From Misgurnus anguillicaudatus (lineage: Eukaryota > Chordata > Actinopteri > Cypriniformes > Cobitidae): a stretch of DNA of 64,000 bases. The position numbers and the translations under genes were made by a program. Under the pieces are notes generated by a model, which saw only the letters and a program-made list of their open reading frames with translations, had not been told where the DNA came from and searched no databases. Of the stretch, positions 10,574 through 23,741 are shown piece by piece. Where the stretch lies: the NCBI RefSeq assembly GCF_027580225.2, contig NC_073358.2, positions 27,492,501-27,556,500 of the forward strand, read 5' to 3'. Each line of letters begins with the position of its first letter. Within the stretch, counting starts at the first letter, position 1.

Positions 10574-11515
10574 TTAAAAAAATGTAAATCCTCTAAAAAT
10601 AATGGTTATAGTAAGTTCAGACCTTAATCTTATATTTGCAAAAAAATAATTTGCTTTTCCAGTGTCACACTCACCATTTTGTTCTGTCTTAGTTTCACCA
10701 TTGACTGTTTGGGATTGTTTTCTGTCCACCATGTCAGTCCTTACTTGTCCCAAAGTCCTAAGAAGACACATGGTGTCAAACGCTGCCTCTCCTTCCTTTG
10801 ACAGCAGCTCTAATACCTGCAAACACAAACACATACAAAAAAAGGCCATGACATAGAGATAAAACAGATACATAAAATTATGATTAGGTACATACAATCA
10901 TAATTAGTTTGTAAAATTAAAATTACCATATTTTCTAAATAACTGAAAAAGTGTTAGTCTCAAAGATAATGGAAATATGCATTTCGGATGGCTTGAAGGT
11001 GAGTAAAACATGGGATCATTTTCAGTTTTGAACAAACTATCCCTTTAAAACACACAGATACAGTAAACTGACCTGCAAACATTTGTAGCTCTTCAGCTCA
11101 CTTAAGTTCTCTTCCAGAAACAGCAGATAGATGCTGAGGTCATCATAGCGACGGGCCGTAGGCTGCAAATCGAGGCTATGCCCGAAAGCAGGCAGCAGGC
11201 GGTATGGTTGGAGACATGGAGCACGCTGGTGTTCAATAAAAGGTTGGAGGGCAGAATAAACCACAACCGGTACTAACACTACATACATCACCAGATTAAT
11301 GCAGCTTAGGAGTCGGAATACACCCACTGCTACTAGTTTACACTGCACTGCATTCGGTACCCCACTCTCATTTGATAAAATACCTGGAGACAGGTGGGAA
11401 AAAATAAATATGCACAATTCAGCACAACGACATTAGCAAATAATTAGCAGACTAAGAAACACACACTCATTCTCATATATACAAACCTTATTTCTGGGAT
11501 GCACTAAATGCATGC

Positions 11516-11554
<39 letters not shown>

Positions 11555-13813
11555 GTGCGCAGGTTACAGGAGAATTGGTCATTGGGTGACACCCAAAAGA
11601 TGTAGTAGGTCAGATAAACGCAGCCCAGCAGTAAAGTGAGGAGAGTTAAAACTCGACAAAGAAGATATTTTGCTGCCAAAGCCTTTGACGCACGCTTTGT
11701 TTTTAGGTACTGCTCTACCAGAGGGTACTTAAAACAACCTTCAGTCAATTCAATACCACTGAGAGACAAAGCGAGAGCATGAGAGACAGAAAAAGAGAGA
11801 TTAAAGATAAGATTAGTATTAAAGATATTCAAGTTTGGATTAGGATTGATTCTTAAGACATAAAGGACATACAAAGAAAGTTTAGAATAGCAAAACAGCC
11901 GCAAACACTCAAGCAAGAACAATTAAAGAAATATGTCATAATTTTTAGGTGGGAAGATTAGTAAATTGAATTAATAAATTTCTCATTGATTGTCCCAATA
12001 AGAGTCTTAGCTTTACTAAAGATACTCAACCTCTACCAGAGCTAAATGAGTACTAACCAAACCTTCTTGTTTGGAAAAATGTCATAATCTCAGTCTAGAA
12101 CTTAATTGATTTTTAAAACACACCTAAGCAGCCTTTCATCCGAATGCATTTGCTTTGAATATGTGGTGCAGTTTAAAATTGTATTTCACACCACTGTATG
12201 TGTATGGTTGGAAATTTTATTATGACTAGACCTCTGTTTATTGATAACATTCATGATTAAGTGATAATGTACCCATGTGGATCTTCTGCTACATCTTTGC
12301 CATCGAGGTTGGACGTAAGGCTCTTGGCCAGGCGGATGGCACGATTGTAGCAACGGTCAAGTTCCTCCATGATAAAACAGAGGTCAGAAGAGAGGGAAGG
12401 GGCACTCGTGAAACGCCAAAAGAGAGCTGGGATATACATAATGACGGCGACCAGCAGTAAGATATAAGGAAAAAACTGCAGATAAAGAATCAAAGAGCAA
12501 ATGATATGACTTTGATATGACTAACTTTGTTCTGAATGACATTCTATCTATGTAATGAATACAGCATAACATACAGTAGGCTTTATTACCTTGTGTAGTT
12601 GCAGGGGGACGCTATTAACCCCATCCTCTGTTGAGTGACTCTCTATTGCAGCCCAGCAGAAGGAGTCTACATATGAAGCCTGTCGCATTGAGAAGCTAGA
12701 GGGTGGAAAACAGGCGATCTGGGTCCCTAATGGGAGGAAATGTTTCAGTTTTGTCAGCTGAAAAAAGCAAAAGAACTATCATGTGCAAACGACATTGCAG
12801 AGGTAGGATAGGCAAAACAATGCAACCTTTTAATGAGTCTGTTTCAAAGGGGCTGAATTACAGGAATAGTTCACCCAAAAATGAAAAACGTGTCATCATT
12901 TTCTCACTCTCATGTTGCTATAAACCTGCATAGATTTCTTCGTTCTGGTTAACACAAGAGAAGTTATTTTGAGGAATGTTTGTAACCAAACCAATCATGA
13001 GCCCTATTCACTTCCATATTAGGATAAATATCATCCTTCGGGTTCATCAGAACAAATAAATGTATACAGGTTTGTAACAACATGAGGGTGAAAAAACGAT
13101 GCCAGAATTTTCATTTTTGTGTGAACTATCCCTTTAAAAATATTACTGAAAGACAACGAGCACTGAACAGCAGGGAAATAAAAGAAATTGACATTGTGCA
13201 GGGCAAAGGATTTCTCTCTAAAATATATGTAAAATTCATAAACCAATATAAACAAATGTAATATATTCTCACTAGTTTACTAATTATTACATTCGTTTTG
13301 TTGCATTATGTTTCATGTTGTGAACTGGCATTAACGTTACATCAGCGTACGGTGACGCCCCATTCTTGATTTACAAACAAAACCGATGACCAAATCACCC
13401 ATTAGCAAATAACAAAGCAAACATTATCTGTCTTCTAACAAACACCTTAAAATACTGAAAGTGTACATTTTTCTTTAATCACTCACAAGTTTTTATACAT
13501 TTATATCAATGAAAGATTATTCTGCAAAAACCAACTACATTTAACTGAGTTAATTGTCGTAATTTATCAGATTCTATGTTCATTTTGTTCACCTTTACTG
13601 AAATGAAGATAGTGATTAAATGCTTTACTGACCCACAGACACTTCTTGTGCAAACGCGAGTGAAATGAGTAACAAAGGAAGCCCGACCGCGATAAAACTG
13701 ACCAGTGTGTCCAGGGCCAGTTCCTGCCGCACGCCTTTATACTTCGATTCACTCGATTCTTTTAATAAAAAATCAGAAAATACATATTCGGTCGCAACGT
13801 GCGCTATAGCCAT
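10574..13813 (-). CDS. panx1: Pannexin-1 type channel subunit
   Basis: Large-pore plasma-membrane channel that releases ATP and other metabolites. Six coding exons with GT-AG introns are read: 13633-13813, 12590-12726, 12273-12475, 11553-11758, 11073-11383 and 10574-10816, giving 426 residues. The N terminus [20 protein letters not shown] and the first membrane segment ([15 protein letters not shown]) are strongly pannexin-1 like. Paired extracellular cysteines occur in each loop (IACF and SFCW; FSCN and VQCK), and NES at the start of exon 5 is a possible glycosylation site. Four membrane segments are visible. [13 protein letters not shown] precedes the cytoplasmic tail. TDMVD at 374-378 aligns with the caspase site (DVVD) known in mammalian PANX1, but Arg follows it. 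The 3' end is uncertain: a GTGAGT donor lies in exon 6 just after EQN, so the last 30 or so residues may be replaced by a further exon. Which fish panx1 paralogue this is cannot be told. Confidence 0.93.
11519..11552. repeat. (CA)n microsatellite at a pannexin splice donor
   Basis: About 17 AC units on the plus strand. The last AC is the donor GT of pannexin exon 4 on the minus strand, so the intron opens directly with the repeat. Confidence 0.9.
12862..13133. mobile_element. TTAA/AGG foldback MITE in pannexin intron 1
   Basis: The left end AGGAATAGTTCACCCAAAAA and the right end TTGTGTGAACTATCCCT are inverted repeats that continue inward (GTTTGTAACCAAACC, CACTTCCATATTAGG). TTAA follows on the right (13134-13137) and a mutated TTAC precedes on the left. 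It is one of several copies of this family in the window. It resembles the Angel-type elements described in teleosts; that name is from memory of the family and not verified. Confidence 0.75.
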
Positions 13814-15609
13814 TGTGTTCAACCGTATTTGACCAGTAAACTATGTGCTGCGCTTCTTCCGGTGGGCGGAGTTTTGGACCGCTAGCAGTCAACGTATGAA
13901 CAAGATAATCAGAAATTACACAGAATATTAAGTGGGTGATATAGTATTGATAACTAGTGCGATTTTATGAGTAACAACGATAAAGAAAAATATTTGGGGA
14001 AGTTTAGATAATTTGTGCAAAATAATCTGTGGAAAATCTGGGTAAATACACTCAAAAAGTGCTGAGATGTTTCAACCTATTTTTTACAGTTTCGGTTTCA
14101 ACCAGGTTTCAATCCAATGGTTGTGCAAAATGTGGAAATTTTTAGGTTTATATAAAGCAGCGGTTTGTCCATACCTAAACCATAAACAGAGTTTAGAGTG
14201 CAATGTTTTACACATTTTTTAAAGCATTTTTGAAAACCTTTACTTAGTTATGTACCATTTGATTAATTGACCAATGTTTTGTCGATTTAGCAAATTTTCA
14301 TAAAATGAAAGGAAGATGAAAAGTAAGAAATAGGAACTTAGCGTAAAGAACACGAAATAAGAAGTGAAAAATTATTAAAAAGGCTCCAACCATTTATGCT
14401 GGGAACTTTCCTCAAAATTTTCTGGTTAGTAAACCTCAGACAGTTAACAGACGTTATGGAGGTGCTACCTACACCTTATGTTCTTATTGTCAGTACAAGA
14501 CACTCCAGTAACATTTGAAGTAGGCTATGAATAATGAGTTATTTTGTATTTCTTATTAGAAATTAGAACAGCCAAAGTAAATATTAGCATTAAATAACCA
14601 CAAGATAGTTTGCCATTTGTCCTGCAAACATCCATTAAACACAACCTGACGCAGTAGTCCTACTGCATTTATGCAGTAATTGTAATTTCACAAAAAAGCT
14701 TGATAATAACATGTTATTTGTAATAAAATATGACTGTAACGTCACAGTCGGTGTTATGTTGAGATTGGCCTTTTTCCAGCGGTCTTTTATATGCATTAGG
14801 TTTACATAAGAAAAAGGAAACAATAATGTTTGAAGCTCACAATATGTTATTACAAAGAACAGTAATAAAGAGATGAAATTTTGAGGATAAGTACTGCTAC
14901 AACACAAATCAAATCAATCGCCCAGACGGTGGTGCTACAGTACAGCCTAATAAAAATAAAATCAAAAGCAGAATGAGCTTTATTCTGTGTATATTTAATT
15001 TAAATATTTAGTTAAAATATTAAATATTTAAATAGATAACACATTAAATATATGTAGATTTTTTTTAAAGGGGTTTGGAAGTTAACCAGGGGCACACCAA
15101 TTATCCTTTCAGTTGTCTTAAAGGAATAGCTACCCAGAAAATAAAATTCTCTCATAATGCACAAGAGGGTCCTCTAAACCAAGAAGCTTTCATATGCTGT
15201 AAAATTGCAGCATGAAGTTAAAACAACTTGATTTTGCAGGTCAATTCAACACTTATTTTAAGTTTTGTCTTGTAATAAGTTGACATAACCTATAAAAACA
15301 CGTTCAACAATTTTTTTATTGTTATTATTGTTCATTATTGTGAACTTTTAAGTTAAAGTTACTAATATATGTTGATTTGACACAATTTTTACAGTAGAAT
15401 ATCTTGTGTGTAGATTAAGCTGTAGATACAGCATGAAGTTAAAACTATTAAGTTATGCAAGTCAATTTAACTTACTATTTTAGGTTTTGGCCTGTGATAA
15501 GTAGAAATAACTTATAAAAACAAGTTGAAATTGTTTAACTTAAGTTTTTAAGTTAAAGTAACATTAAAACATAAATTGATTTGATATAATTTTTATTTAG
15601 ATTTGGCAG
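13814..15609. other. Intergenic DNA between pannexin and ependymin
   Basis: Contains the pannexin promoter region (no TATA box seen next to the start), a TTAA/AGG element fragment beginning at 15122, and AT-rich sequence with no recognised gene. Confidence 0.4.
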
Positions 15610-16100
15610 AAGCAAATTTGTCAGTTATAGATGCACAAATGACCGACTCGAAAACAGCTGAGTAAAACTGTGTCATCAAATCCTGTGGTATATTGAACTT
15701 CCTCATTTGGCTGAGGAAGTACAACCTTTACTGGACATTTTTAACAATGTGGGTTTCCCAATCCAGGTCCTGTAAGATGTTGAAGCCTATAAACCTGAAT
15801 GAATCCACAGTTGCCACAGTGCTATTGAGCGTGGTGAGAAGGAGTGATGTTTTTTTTTACTGAAGTCCACTATCATCTCCACAGTTTGGAGCATATTCAG
15901 TTCAGTGGTGTTTTGCCTGCACCAGACACCTAGTTGTGTAACCTCTCTTCTGTAAGCAGTTTCAACACCATCCTGGATGAGAACATTGACTGTCGTGTCA
16001 TTTGCAAACTTTAAGCGCATAATCTAGGGGGTCTTTTGAAATTCAGTCATTGGTGTATAGAAAATAAGTAACGGAAGCACACAGTCCTGTGGAGTATCAG
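15610..16100 (-). mobile_element. LINE reverse-transcriptase fragment
   Basis: In broken minus-strand frames the sequence encodes DTPQDCVL (family form GTPQGCVLS), FANDTT (family FADDTT, the catalytic Asp pair), TELNMLQTVEMIVDF and, further on, VDSFRFIGFNILQDLDWETH. These match the order of motifs in L2/Rex1-type fish LINE reverse transcriptases. Stop codons, a frame change and FADD changed to FAND show it is dead. Only this part of the element is present. Confidence 0.8.
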
Positions 16101-16483
16101 TAGATGCCCTCACTTATCATCAAAATCATATCATGAACACAACTTAAAACCACATTTCTGAATAAATATTTTTGTAATTACATTGACACATTTGGTCGAT
16201 GCATTTATTCAAAGGACTTATTGCATTTGTCTGTATGTGTGTCTGGGTAAAAAAATTCAAATAGACATCAAAATGGTTTTCAGTGAAAGCTTAGCTTTAT
16301 TGACTTCATCAAAGTGAAGAAACAGTTGCAAAAGACAAAAAGTTATTTAGAAAAGATCGTGATAATGTCAGAAACTGTAAGCATTCTGAAGAAAGAGAGA
16401 TGAATACAGGAAATATTTTTTATTTAAATGCTCATTATAATTGTGAGTAGCCATCTTTGGCAGTTTGTGTATCATCTTGTTTT

Positions 16484-18259
16484 TTAGTCATGGAACAAGT
16501 CGAAGAAGCTGTGGTCATCTGGTGCCTCCTCAAATTGCACACCGTCACAATAGGTCGGTAGCACAAAGACTTGTGTGTCTTCAACTTCCGTTTCAACACC
16601 ATAGAAACTGTTGCAGAAAATTTCTCAGTTACATAATCTGCTATACAAGATCCAATGTGTAGATCTTTACATTTTACAATCAGTCTGTGCAATAGTTATT
16701 TCTTTAATTTACCTGAAGACAAGGTCCTTCTTCTCACCATAATAGGAGCCCGAAACTGGCAAACAGCCACAAGAAGTGGTCGACAGGGAGTAGTGTGCTG
16801 AAAAGGAAATAAATAAAAGCAAAGAAATAAAATGTTATTATGTGACCCTATCTGTGAAATCCAGACTAAAGTCTCATAATCTCATAATGAGATTAGAAGC
16901 ATCAAAGTTACTCAGTCAATATTATAGAGTCACGTATTATTTATTATTAAAGTCCATTTCAGTTTTCCTCCAGCACAACTGCTTAATTCTCAATACACAG
17001 ACACATGTACTGTACACTGTAAAAAGTAAAAGTTCGATAATTAAAAAAAATACTTCAGTTGGTAAGTTGGTTTTTTTTTTTACTTAAATTTCTCCCTTGA
17101 AGTGCTACCAATTGAAGTAAGTTTTTTAAGTAGAGCAGCTTTCACTTTTTACAATCTATAGAGTCCAAGCACAAAATAAGTAAAATAGGTAATGACCGTG
17201 AAGTTCAGGAAACTTCCCGGTCCACTCCCGGACTCTAAGGCCTTGCTCTGTGATGGAGGGGCTGCCCATGTAAATCTCAGATTCATGAGTGGCATCGGGT
17301 GGAATCTCCATTAGGTGCTTACGGAACTGCATGGTCTCCTTCTTGCAACTCTCGTTTTTACTGTCCAACTCATAAAGCAGGCCCTGTGTTTGTATACGAC
17401 AGAAATTATTTTGATTTAAAAATAGCTTAAATTGAGAAAATAACAAACTGTAACTATAATCACAAACTAAAAGTGGATGTGGAATAAGATAATTGATGAA
17501 TCCTACCTCATCGAAATGTACGAGCACATCCAAATAAGAAGTTTTGTTTGCGTGAGCAGTGTCCTCCACAAAACGGAATTTATTTGCTTTGGAATCATAA
17601 CTGAATTTTCCAAATGCAAGATCATGACCCCCTGTTGAAACCTAAATGTGACAGAATAAAATTCAACTTTATAAAAAAAATTCAAGTAACTTATCAGGCT
17701 TTCAACTTTAGCATTTCAAAAGTTTGATTTTCATGCTATGCACAGTTTTGTTTATTATCTGTAGTTAGTAAATAATATTAATATTATTTAAAATTAATAT
17801 TAAAATTAAAATAAGATTTTTTTCCTCTTTACTAAAATCCTTGAGCAGTACAGATCATTAACTGTATCCATTAAATACCCCTATAGAAGTTGCATATTCT
17901 GTATTTATGCATCTTGTATATATTTAAAATGTATTTTTTAACTCACCACTTTCATTGTTCCAGTGGTCAGTGGTGGTGTATCTGCGAAAGAAATACAGAA
18001 AAGTAACATTTATTGCATTGCATCATCATTTTAGGATTGGAAAAATAATTCTCAGAATTCACCAAAACTTAATGGCTGACAATTTAAATGCAAACCTGAG
18101 CCAAAAATATTCTTATTCTAGTTCTGGACAATTACACAGATAAGAATCGTACAGAAATTGATTAATAAATCTCTTACGGCATGGCTGGCGATTGGATGAC
18201 GCCCAGGCGACGGCACAGAGGCACGAAAACACCACACAGAGCAGCTTGACTGTATGCAT
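16484..18259 (-). CDS. epd: Ependymin
   Basis: Secreted glycoprotein of fish cerebrospinal fluid and meninges, linked in the literature to memory and regeneration. Six exons with GT-AG introns are read: 18178-18259, 17947-17981, 17507-17641, 17197-17383, 16713-16797 and 16484-16607, giving exactly 215 residues, the usual cyprinid length. The N-terminal MHTVKLLCVVFSCLCAVAWA is a signal peptide. N-glycosylation sites NKT (Asn71) and NES (Asn94) are present. The family motifs HLMEIPPDATHESEIYMG and TTSCGCLPVSGSY and the acidic ending EEAPDDHSFFDLFHD are intact. A second ATG directly upstream (18260-18262) would add one Met; the family start is used here. A TATA box lies about 50 bases upstream. 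The gene appears intact, with single-residue differences from cyprinid ependymins as I recall them. Confidence 0.97.
17015..17156. mobile_element. Short inverted-repeat MITE in ependymin intron 4
   Basis: CACTGTAAAAAGTAAAAG at the left faces TTTCACTTTTTACAAT at the right, and the halves share further inverted matches (ACTTCAGTTGGTAAG/CAATTGAAGTAAG). It lies 40 bases inside the intron from the exon 4 donor. Confidence 0.6.
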
Positions 18260-18308
18260 CATGTCCCTTCAACGTTCTTCAGGTCCAAAGACATCCACTC
18301 TCATGCTT

Positions 18309-18316
18309 CTTATATA
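18309..18316 (-). promoter_or_regulatory. TATA box of ependymin
   Basis: TATATAAG on the minus strand, about 50 bases before the start codon, so a short 5' UTR of roughly 20-25 bases is expected. Confidence 0.7.
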
Positions 18317-20441
18317 TAACCCTTGATTGCACCCTAAATAAATTCCCCCTCCTTCTTACTCAGGACCTCCAGCAATGCAATAAACAAAAGATGTTCACCT
18401 CGAAATCACATCGCCTGTTGTATGTGCAAATGAGGAGGCTGACGCCGGAACTACACAATTGGCACGAGTTAGCATTAACAAATATGGTCCAAAAATTTTA
18501 TTTCAACAAACAATCCCCTGTCTGGCCTCTGATCAGCACTCAGGGGTGCCACCTTCATTCTGGTGCTGTATCCCATGAGGACTTTAGGGCTTTATGAGGT
18601 TCATGTGAGGTGATGATTACACTGCAGAACTAAACATTTAAGAAAACAAAAACATCTCAATTACACAGGTGTGAAAACAAAAGCCCATCTGGTACTTTCT
18701 CTGTTTTCTGGTCAGTCTTGGAAAAGTAGGCTACTAAATCAGAAAACTACACTTACTTATTAAAAGTTTCTTATATAAAGTTTGCTCATTTATAAACAAC
18801 TGTTATGCAGTACAATGAGGAAGTGTGTTATTTACTTCAGTCCCAAGTTAATTATAGACTTTATAGGCTCTATGGTTTTTCGGTTTTGAAACAATGAGCA
18901 ATAAAAACGATGTATAAATCAAACTGAATTTAATTGAGTTTTGACTCTGATCAGTAAGCAATTACTGACTTTAGCAAGTGCCCACCTGGGTGGTGCAATA
19001 ATAATGTAACCACCCAGAACACCCTGACAGAGACGTGTATGGTCAAGCTATACAAACAGTACCATTTTGGAACTGTACTACAAACAGGAAAAGTTATGGA
19101 GTTATAAAGATGTTCTATTGGACTGAGTGAAAATAATAATCGAGTAGGTACCACCTTACCGTAAAGTTCCATTTGTTAACACATGTTAACTACATACTAA
19201 TGAGCTACACTGTAAAAAATATATGGTGAAAACTAGCAGCTGTGGTTGCCAGAAAACCTCTGTAATTAATTTAAGAAACACGTAAACCACTTTGCAGTGC
19301 AAACCGGTGTCATTTTCTTTCTTGTTACAGCAAAATTATGTATATTTTACAATTCCTAACTGTATTTGTCATGGCAAAGATCTGTAAACTTTACAATTCT
19401 TAACCGTGAATATATATTTATAAACATATTTGTCTGCTTTGTACTTAACATACAGAATACCACCATACAATTCTTAACTGTGTATATATATTTATAAATA
19501 TATTTGTCTGCTTTGTACTTAATAATATACAGAATACCACCATAACACAGGTAGTAAAATGAACAGGCACTTAATTAAAGGCCTTTCCATAGATCATTGC
19601 CAATGCATGTAAAGATGGTTGGTGCATTGTGTCATTTAAACAAATACAAAACACCATGATGGTAAAACATGTGGCATGAAAAAGTGCTATAAACATTTAT
19701 TAAGCAACACAAAATGTAACATAAAACACCCTGTAACTTTAGCATAATTATTTAATGAAATATCATGAAATGTAAAAAGATACACGCAATCAATTGTTGG
19801 AACGTTCTTTTACGGTTTTCACCATACATATGATGGTGACTTGTATTTTTTATTTACAGAAACCATAATTTTAACAATATTTTACTGTAAAAAATACAAT
19901 ACATGTATAATCACATTAAATATTAAAGTGATCTGTACTTCAGCATAAAACATATGGTAATTCACACCTTTTACTTTCAAAATTAAATGTAATGTTTTGT
20001 TAAACGTTTTTAACAAAAAGGTTTTTTAAGGTTTTACTGTAGAATTTTTTTACAATGAACAATATTTTGCCAGCATGTATTAACCTTAATGTTAACATAA
20101 AAAAAAACATAAAAACAAAAGTTGTATCTGGTAATGCACAATATTCTAACATGAACGAACACTTACTGTAACAATTTTTGTACTGACAACATTGAAAATG
20201 TCTAATTGTTGGTTTTTGTTAGCTAATGAATTATTGATAATAGATGGGAGCATACTTTAAAGTGTAACCATTGGTTGTTATGATAATTACTAAAAGTTCT
20301 TTTAACTACTATGGTGCACGATGAAACCAGACTTAAATACAAAAACTTTTATGTGAGGAGCATATAAAGTGACCACATGAAGGTAGTGACCTGGCAACCC
20401 CTTAATTTTTTCTTCTATACAGTTTGATTTATTTTAATACC
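18317..20441. other. Intergenic DNA with dispersed AT-rich repeats
   Basis: The ependymin upstream region is followed by AT-rich DNA. Around 19211-20060 there are recurrent blocks (CTGTAAAAAATA, TTTGTCTGCTTTGTACTTAA twice at about 19430 and 19505, TATATATTTATAAA twice) suggesting an old internally repeated element. No gene recognised. Confidence 0.4.
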
Positions 20442-20449
20442 ATCTGGAC

Positions 20450-20733
20450 CAGGGATCTCCAACCTTTTTGTGAGCGAGGGCTACCACAATGGATAAAACA
20501 ATCTAACAGGCTACTTTTTGATAGTCTACTCAAAACTTGTTTTGTTTTACTTGTTGCTTTTATTTCATTTTACTTTTTGATATGTTTAAGTATTGTTTAA
20601 AATGTTAACACACATAAGCCAAGCTAATATAAAAAATATGTAATAAATAAATATTACAATTGAGACTATTAGTAGAATGTGCTTTGGCGGGCAACTCACA
20701 AACTCTGTGCAGGCACCACATTGGAGACCCCTG
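20450..20733. mobile_element. hAT-type MITE with perfect 8-base target duplication
   Basis: The termini CAGGGATCTCCAACC and TTGGAGACCCCTG are imperfect inverted repeats. ATCTGGAC flanks both sides exactly (20442-20449 and 20734-20741). An 8-base duplication with CAGGG ends is diagnostic of the hAT superfamily. The interior does not code. Confidence 0.88.
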
Positions 20734-20741
20734 ATCTGGAC

Positions 20742-21953
20742 TATCAGAAACAAATGTGTACCCTTATCCTTCTACTAGGGCAGCACCCTCAACATTTACC
20801 CCTGAAAGTATACATGGTACCTCAAAAGTATGGCACCTTACTGAGAGTAGTTACAAAGACACTGTACTAATTTTAAAATCGAATCAAATTTGCCTGTATT
20901 TTTTTGGTGTTTTATTGATCATCATAATGTTTTTCACTTTTTGAGACATGCAAGTTTCACTTAATAGCACGAAACATTTAAGTGCTTTCAAGGTATTAAT
21001 TCTGTTTTCTGAGAAAGAGGACACAAGAAACCCCCTGAATGTTTGTCGGCCACTTTCATAATTGCTGTTTTATGCACACTTGTGAATTTTTTGTAAAGTT
21101 TGTAAACGCTAATATGTAAATCTGTGTGTGGAAAGTTGTTTTTAGATCAATTAAAATAAAATGCTTTTAGTATCTATCTTTCACAGAGAAAACCGGACCT
21201 CGGATGGCATTGAGATGAGAAATATACTGAAAAGAAACTTTTTTCCAATCATTGTGTGATAGTAAGATTTGGTACAAACATGGTTTGTCTAACGGAGTAT
21301 ATTAAACAGAAGATACTGATTGCTCAGGCTATACTGTAACTGTAGTCTTATTGTAAAAGTAGTCTTACATTATGCCGTATTTTATGTTGAAATAATTAGT
21401 GACAGAAAACATTCAAAGTCCATTTTTGTGTGGTTGATAAAGTGTGCAGAGCCCAGATGTTAAACTGAAGTCGCCTGTTGTGTTCTGTTGGAGTCAATGC
21501 GGGATGCTTGTGACTGGTGAAATTTAGTTTATTTGCTTTCCCTGCTTGATGTCGGTGTTGTTTTCTAGGCGAAAGGGAACATGAAGTCAGAAGGAAAACA
21601 TGTAGGACAACTAAAATATTAAGGACAATTCTAAATAACTGATAAGTATATTAGCCTAAAATAAGGAATCAGAACACTATTCCTGTGCATCTTGCATCAG
21701 GTGCAGTAATATCAATATTCAATAATCAGTTGTTATTATTCATTTTCTTTTACATTTTTATTAAATTATTCAACTAATTTGTAAGAACAATGCTGTAACG
21801 TGAACTACAATATAAACTTTTCAGAATGGTAATTTTGATTATATATATTGATTATATATTTGAGGTACTATGTGACTATCAGAAAAGTTGTTTTCGGTCA
21901 GCCTAGAGCATGCAGGGTAACAACAACTTATTTTTCATGGTGTTTCTCACACC
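20742..21953. other. Intergenic DNA, nothing recognised
   Basis: No gene, RNA or clear repeat recognised in this AT-rich stretch. Confidence 0.4.
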
Positions 21954-22400
21954 CAGTGGCGGCTCGTGACTGCTTATCCGAGGGGCGCAAATTCAAAATA
22001 TGTGTTCGGAGTGTCATGTGTGTTGCTCATGTTATTAAAATTTTTTTGTTGCATTATGTGAACCATGTGCATCACGCGTTTTGTCAAAATAAGTGCCCGC
22101 CGCACAAGCCTCAAAACCGTTTATGATAAAAGAGATGCTCACGTTCACAAAATACATGCAAGACACTCCCTCAACAGTAAACTCTGATTACGCATATACG
22201 ATTATGCGAGTATCTGGCAAACGCAAGCATCTCCTTCATCAAAAACCCTTCAGACGCATCTGCAGCAGGCACTCACCTTGACAAAACACGCGATGCAGGA
22301 TCGCTCGACGTCCAGAACACATATTTTGAAATTACGAACCACACATGTGACGAACTTTGCATCGAGCGCCCTCGAAAAAAGAAGTCACCGGCCGCCACTG
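21954..22400. mobile_element. hAT-type MITE
   Basis: CAGTGGCGGCTCGTGAC at the left faces GTCACCGGCCGCCACTG at the right. The flanks CTCACACC and CTCACACT agree at seven of eight bases. The open frames crossing it are part of the element and have no transposase motifs. Confidence 0.82.
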
Positions 22401-23741
22401 CTCACACTGTTTCATATTCTTTATTTTAGTTTTATGTTCGCGACTCTGTTTATAAGAATATGTGCATTGATGTTTCGTTATGCAAACTAATTTATGATGT
22501 GTAGCAGTATATTAAATAGACCTGGTCCATGCAGATCAAGCTATCCACATCCTTATCAGTGACAGCTCTAAATTATCATTGCCATCTTGAAAGCAACAGG
22601 CACCAAGAGTACACACACATAAGCTGTCCCAATCTCTCGAAGGCGGCGTTCCAAAACCAAATGCGTCACAGCAAGTCGACTAAAGGCAGTCCTAGTTCAA
22701 AGGCTCCTGTCCTACATGTAGAAAGACGTTCTTCTGTCATTTACTGTGAAGAATCAAACAAGTGGATCGGCCAACCCATCCCAAGATGCCCTGTGCGCCA
22801 GTAATGGCATTCAAATCCTTATGTAAGTATTATTTTGCATAATGTAAGTGCAAGTAAAGATTATCTATAATGCAAAAAAATGATGTTATATATGATGTTT
22901 TGCATTAACATTCATTCTGCGGTGTATGTTGCTTTTACTTCTTTACAGTATATGTTAAATGTTGGTTAATTTGATATGATGGTGGGTTGTGAAATCTACA
23001 GCAATGCATCATATTCTATAAAAGTGGGCCCCAATTTTTCATTTTTTGCTATTTGTTGCTTTTCCTTATTATACTGGCTTGTTTATGTAATTTATAAATT
23101 GTATGTATTCATTACTCTGCATGTTTTGTCTTTTGATAATTGTTTAAAGTAATGTGCCTGTATGTACAGTGTTTTGCATTATTATTGTTATTTTTTTGAA
23201 AATACAACCGTATGATTATTTGTCATGTCAATAAAGCTGAAACTGAAACTGGGAGCGAAAGAGAGAAACGTAACAAAACTTATATCACGCGAAAAATAAT
23301 GTACAGTATTGGATGATTCAGGACTGAAAATGACAGCTAGCCAGAAATAGACATATTGCTGGAAAAATAAGAAAAGAGGAAGAACTACTGAAACACATTA
23401 GGAGGGAAGTCATTTGCAAAAGTGTGTATATGAAAGTGACGCATCACAGTAAGCAGTGAACACACTGCAGCGTCCGAGAGCAATGGTTAAGGGGCCTTTC
23501 TCGAGATCACCTTAGTCACTATCTGTTGGCCGTGACTATTGAACTGATGACCTTTGGGTAATAAGACGAACTCTCTAACTCTCTATTACACCACGATGCC
23601 TAAATATACTGCTCTTACTATACTAAATATATACATGATTACCCTATGCAAAATATTGATAGATAATTTTAGTGTAATAATATTAGCACATTAATGTTAA
23701 CACAAACATATGATTTGACATGTTTATGTAAGGAATAATTG
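22401..23741. other. Unassigned region, possibly a transcript end or LINE tail
   Basis: A 91-codon frame at 22529-22804 has unusual, less AT-rich composition but no recognisable domain. AATAAAGCTGAAACTGAAAC at about 23231-23250 looks like a poly(A) signal followed by a short TGAAAC repeat, as seen at the 3' end of some LINEs. Bases 23470-23600 resemble the end of a dispersed fish repeat (AACTCTCTATTACACCACGATGCC). None of this is enough to name a gene. Confidence 0.35.

Noticed and set aside
15787..16020. 77-codon minus-strand frame as a possible gene
   Set aside because: It is the reverse-transcriptase region of a broken LINE (FANDTT motif, flanking stops and frame changes).
21848..22490. 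Overlapping open frames across 21848-22490
   Set aside because: They lie mostly inside the hAT-type MITE 21954-22400 and carry no transposase motifs.
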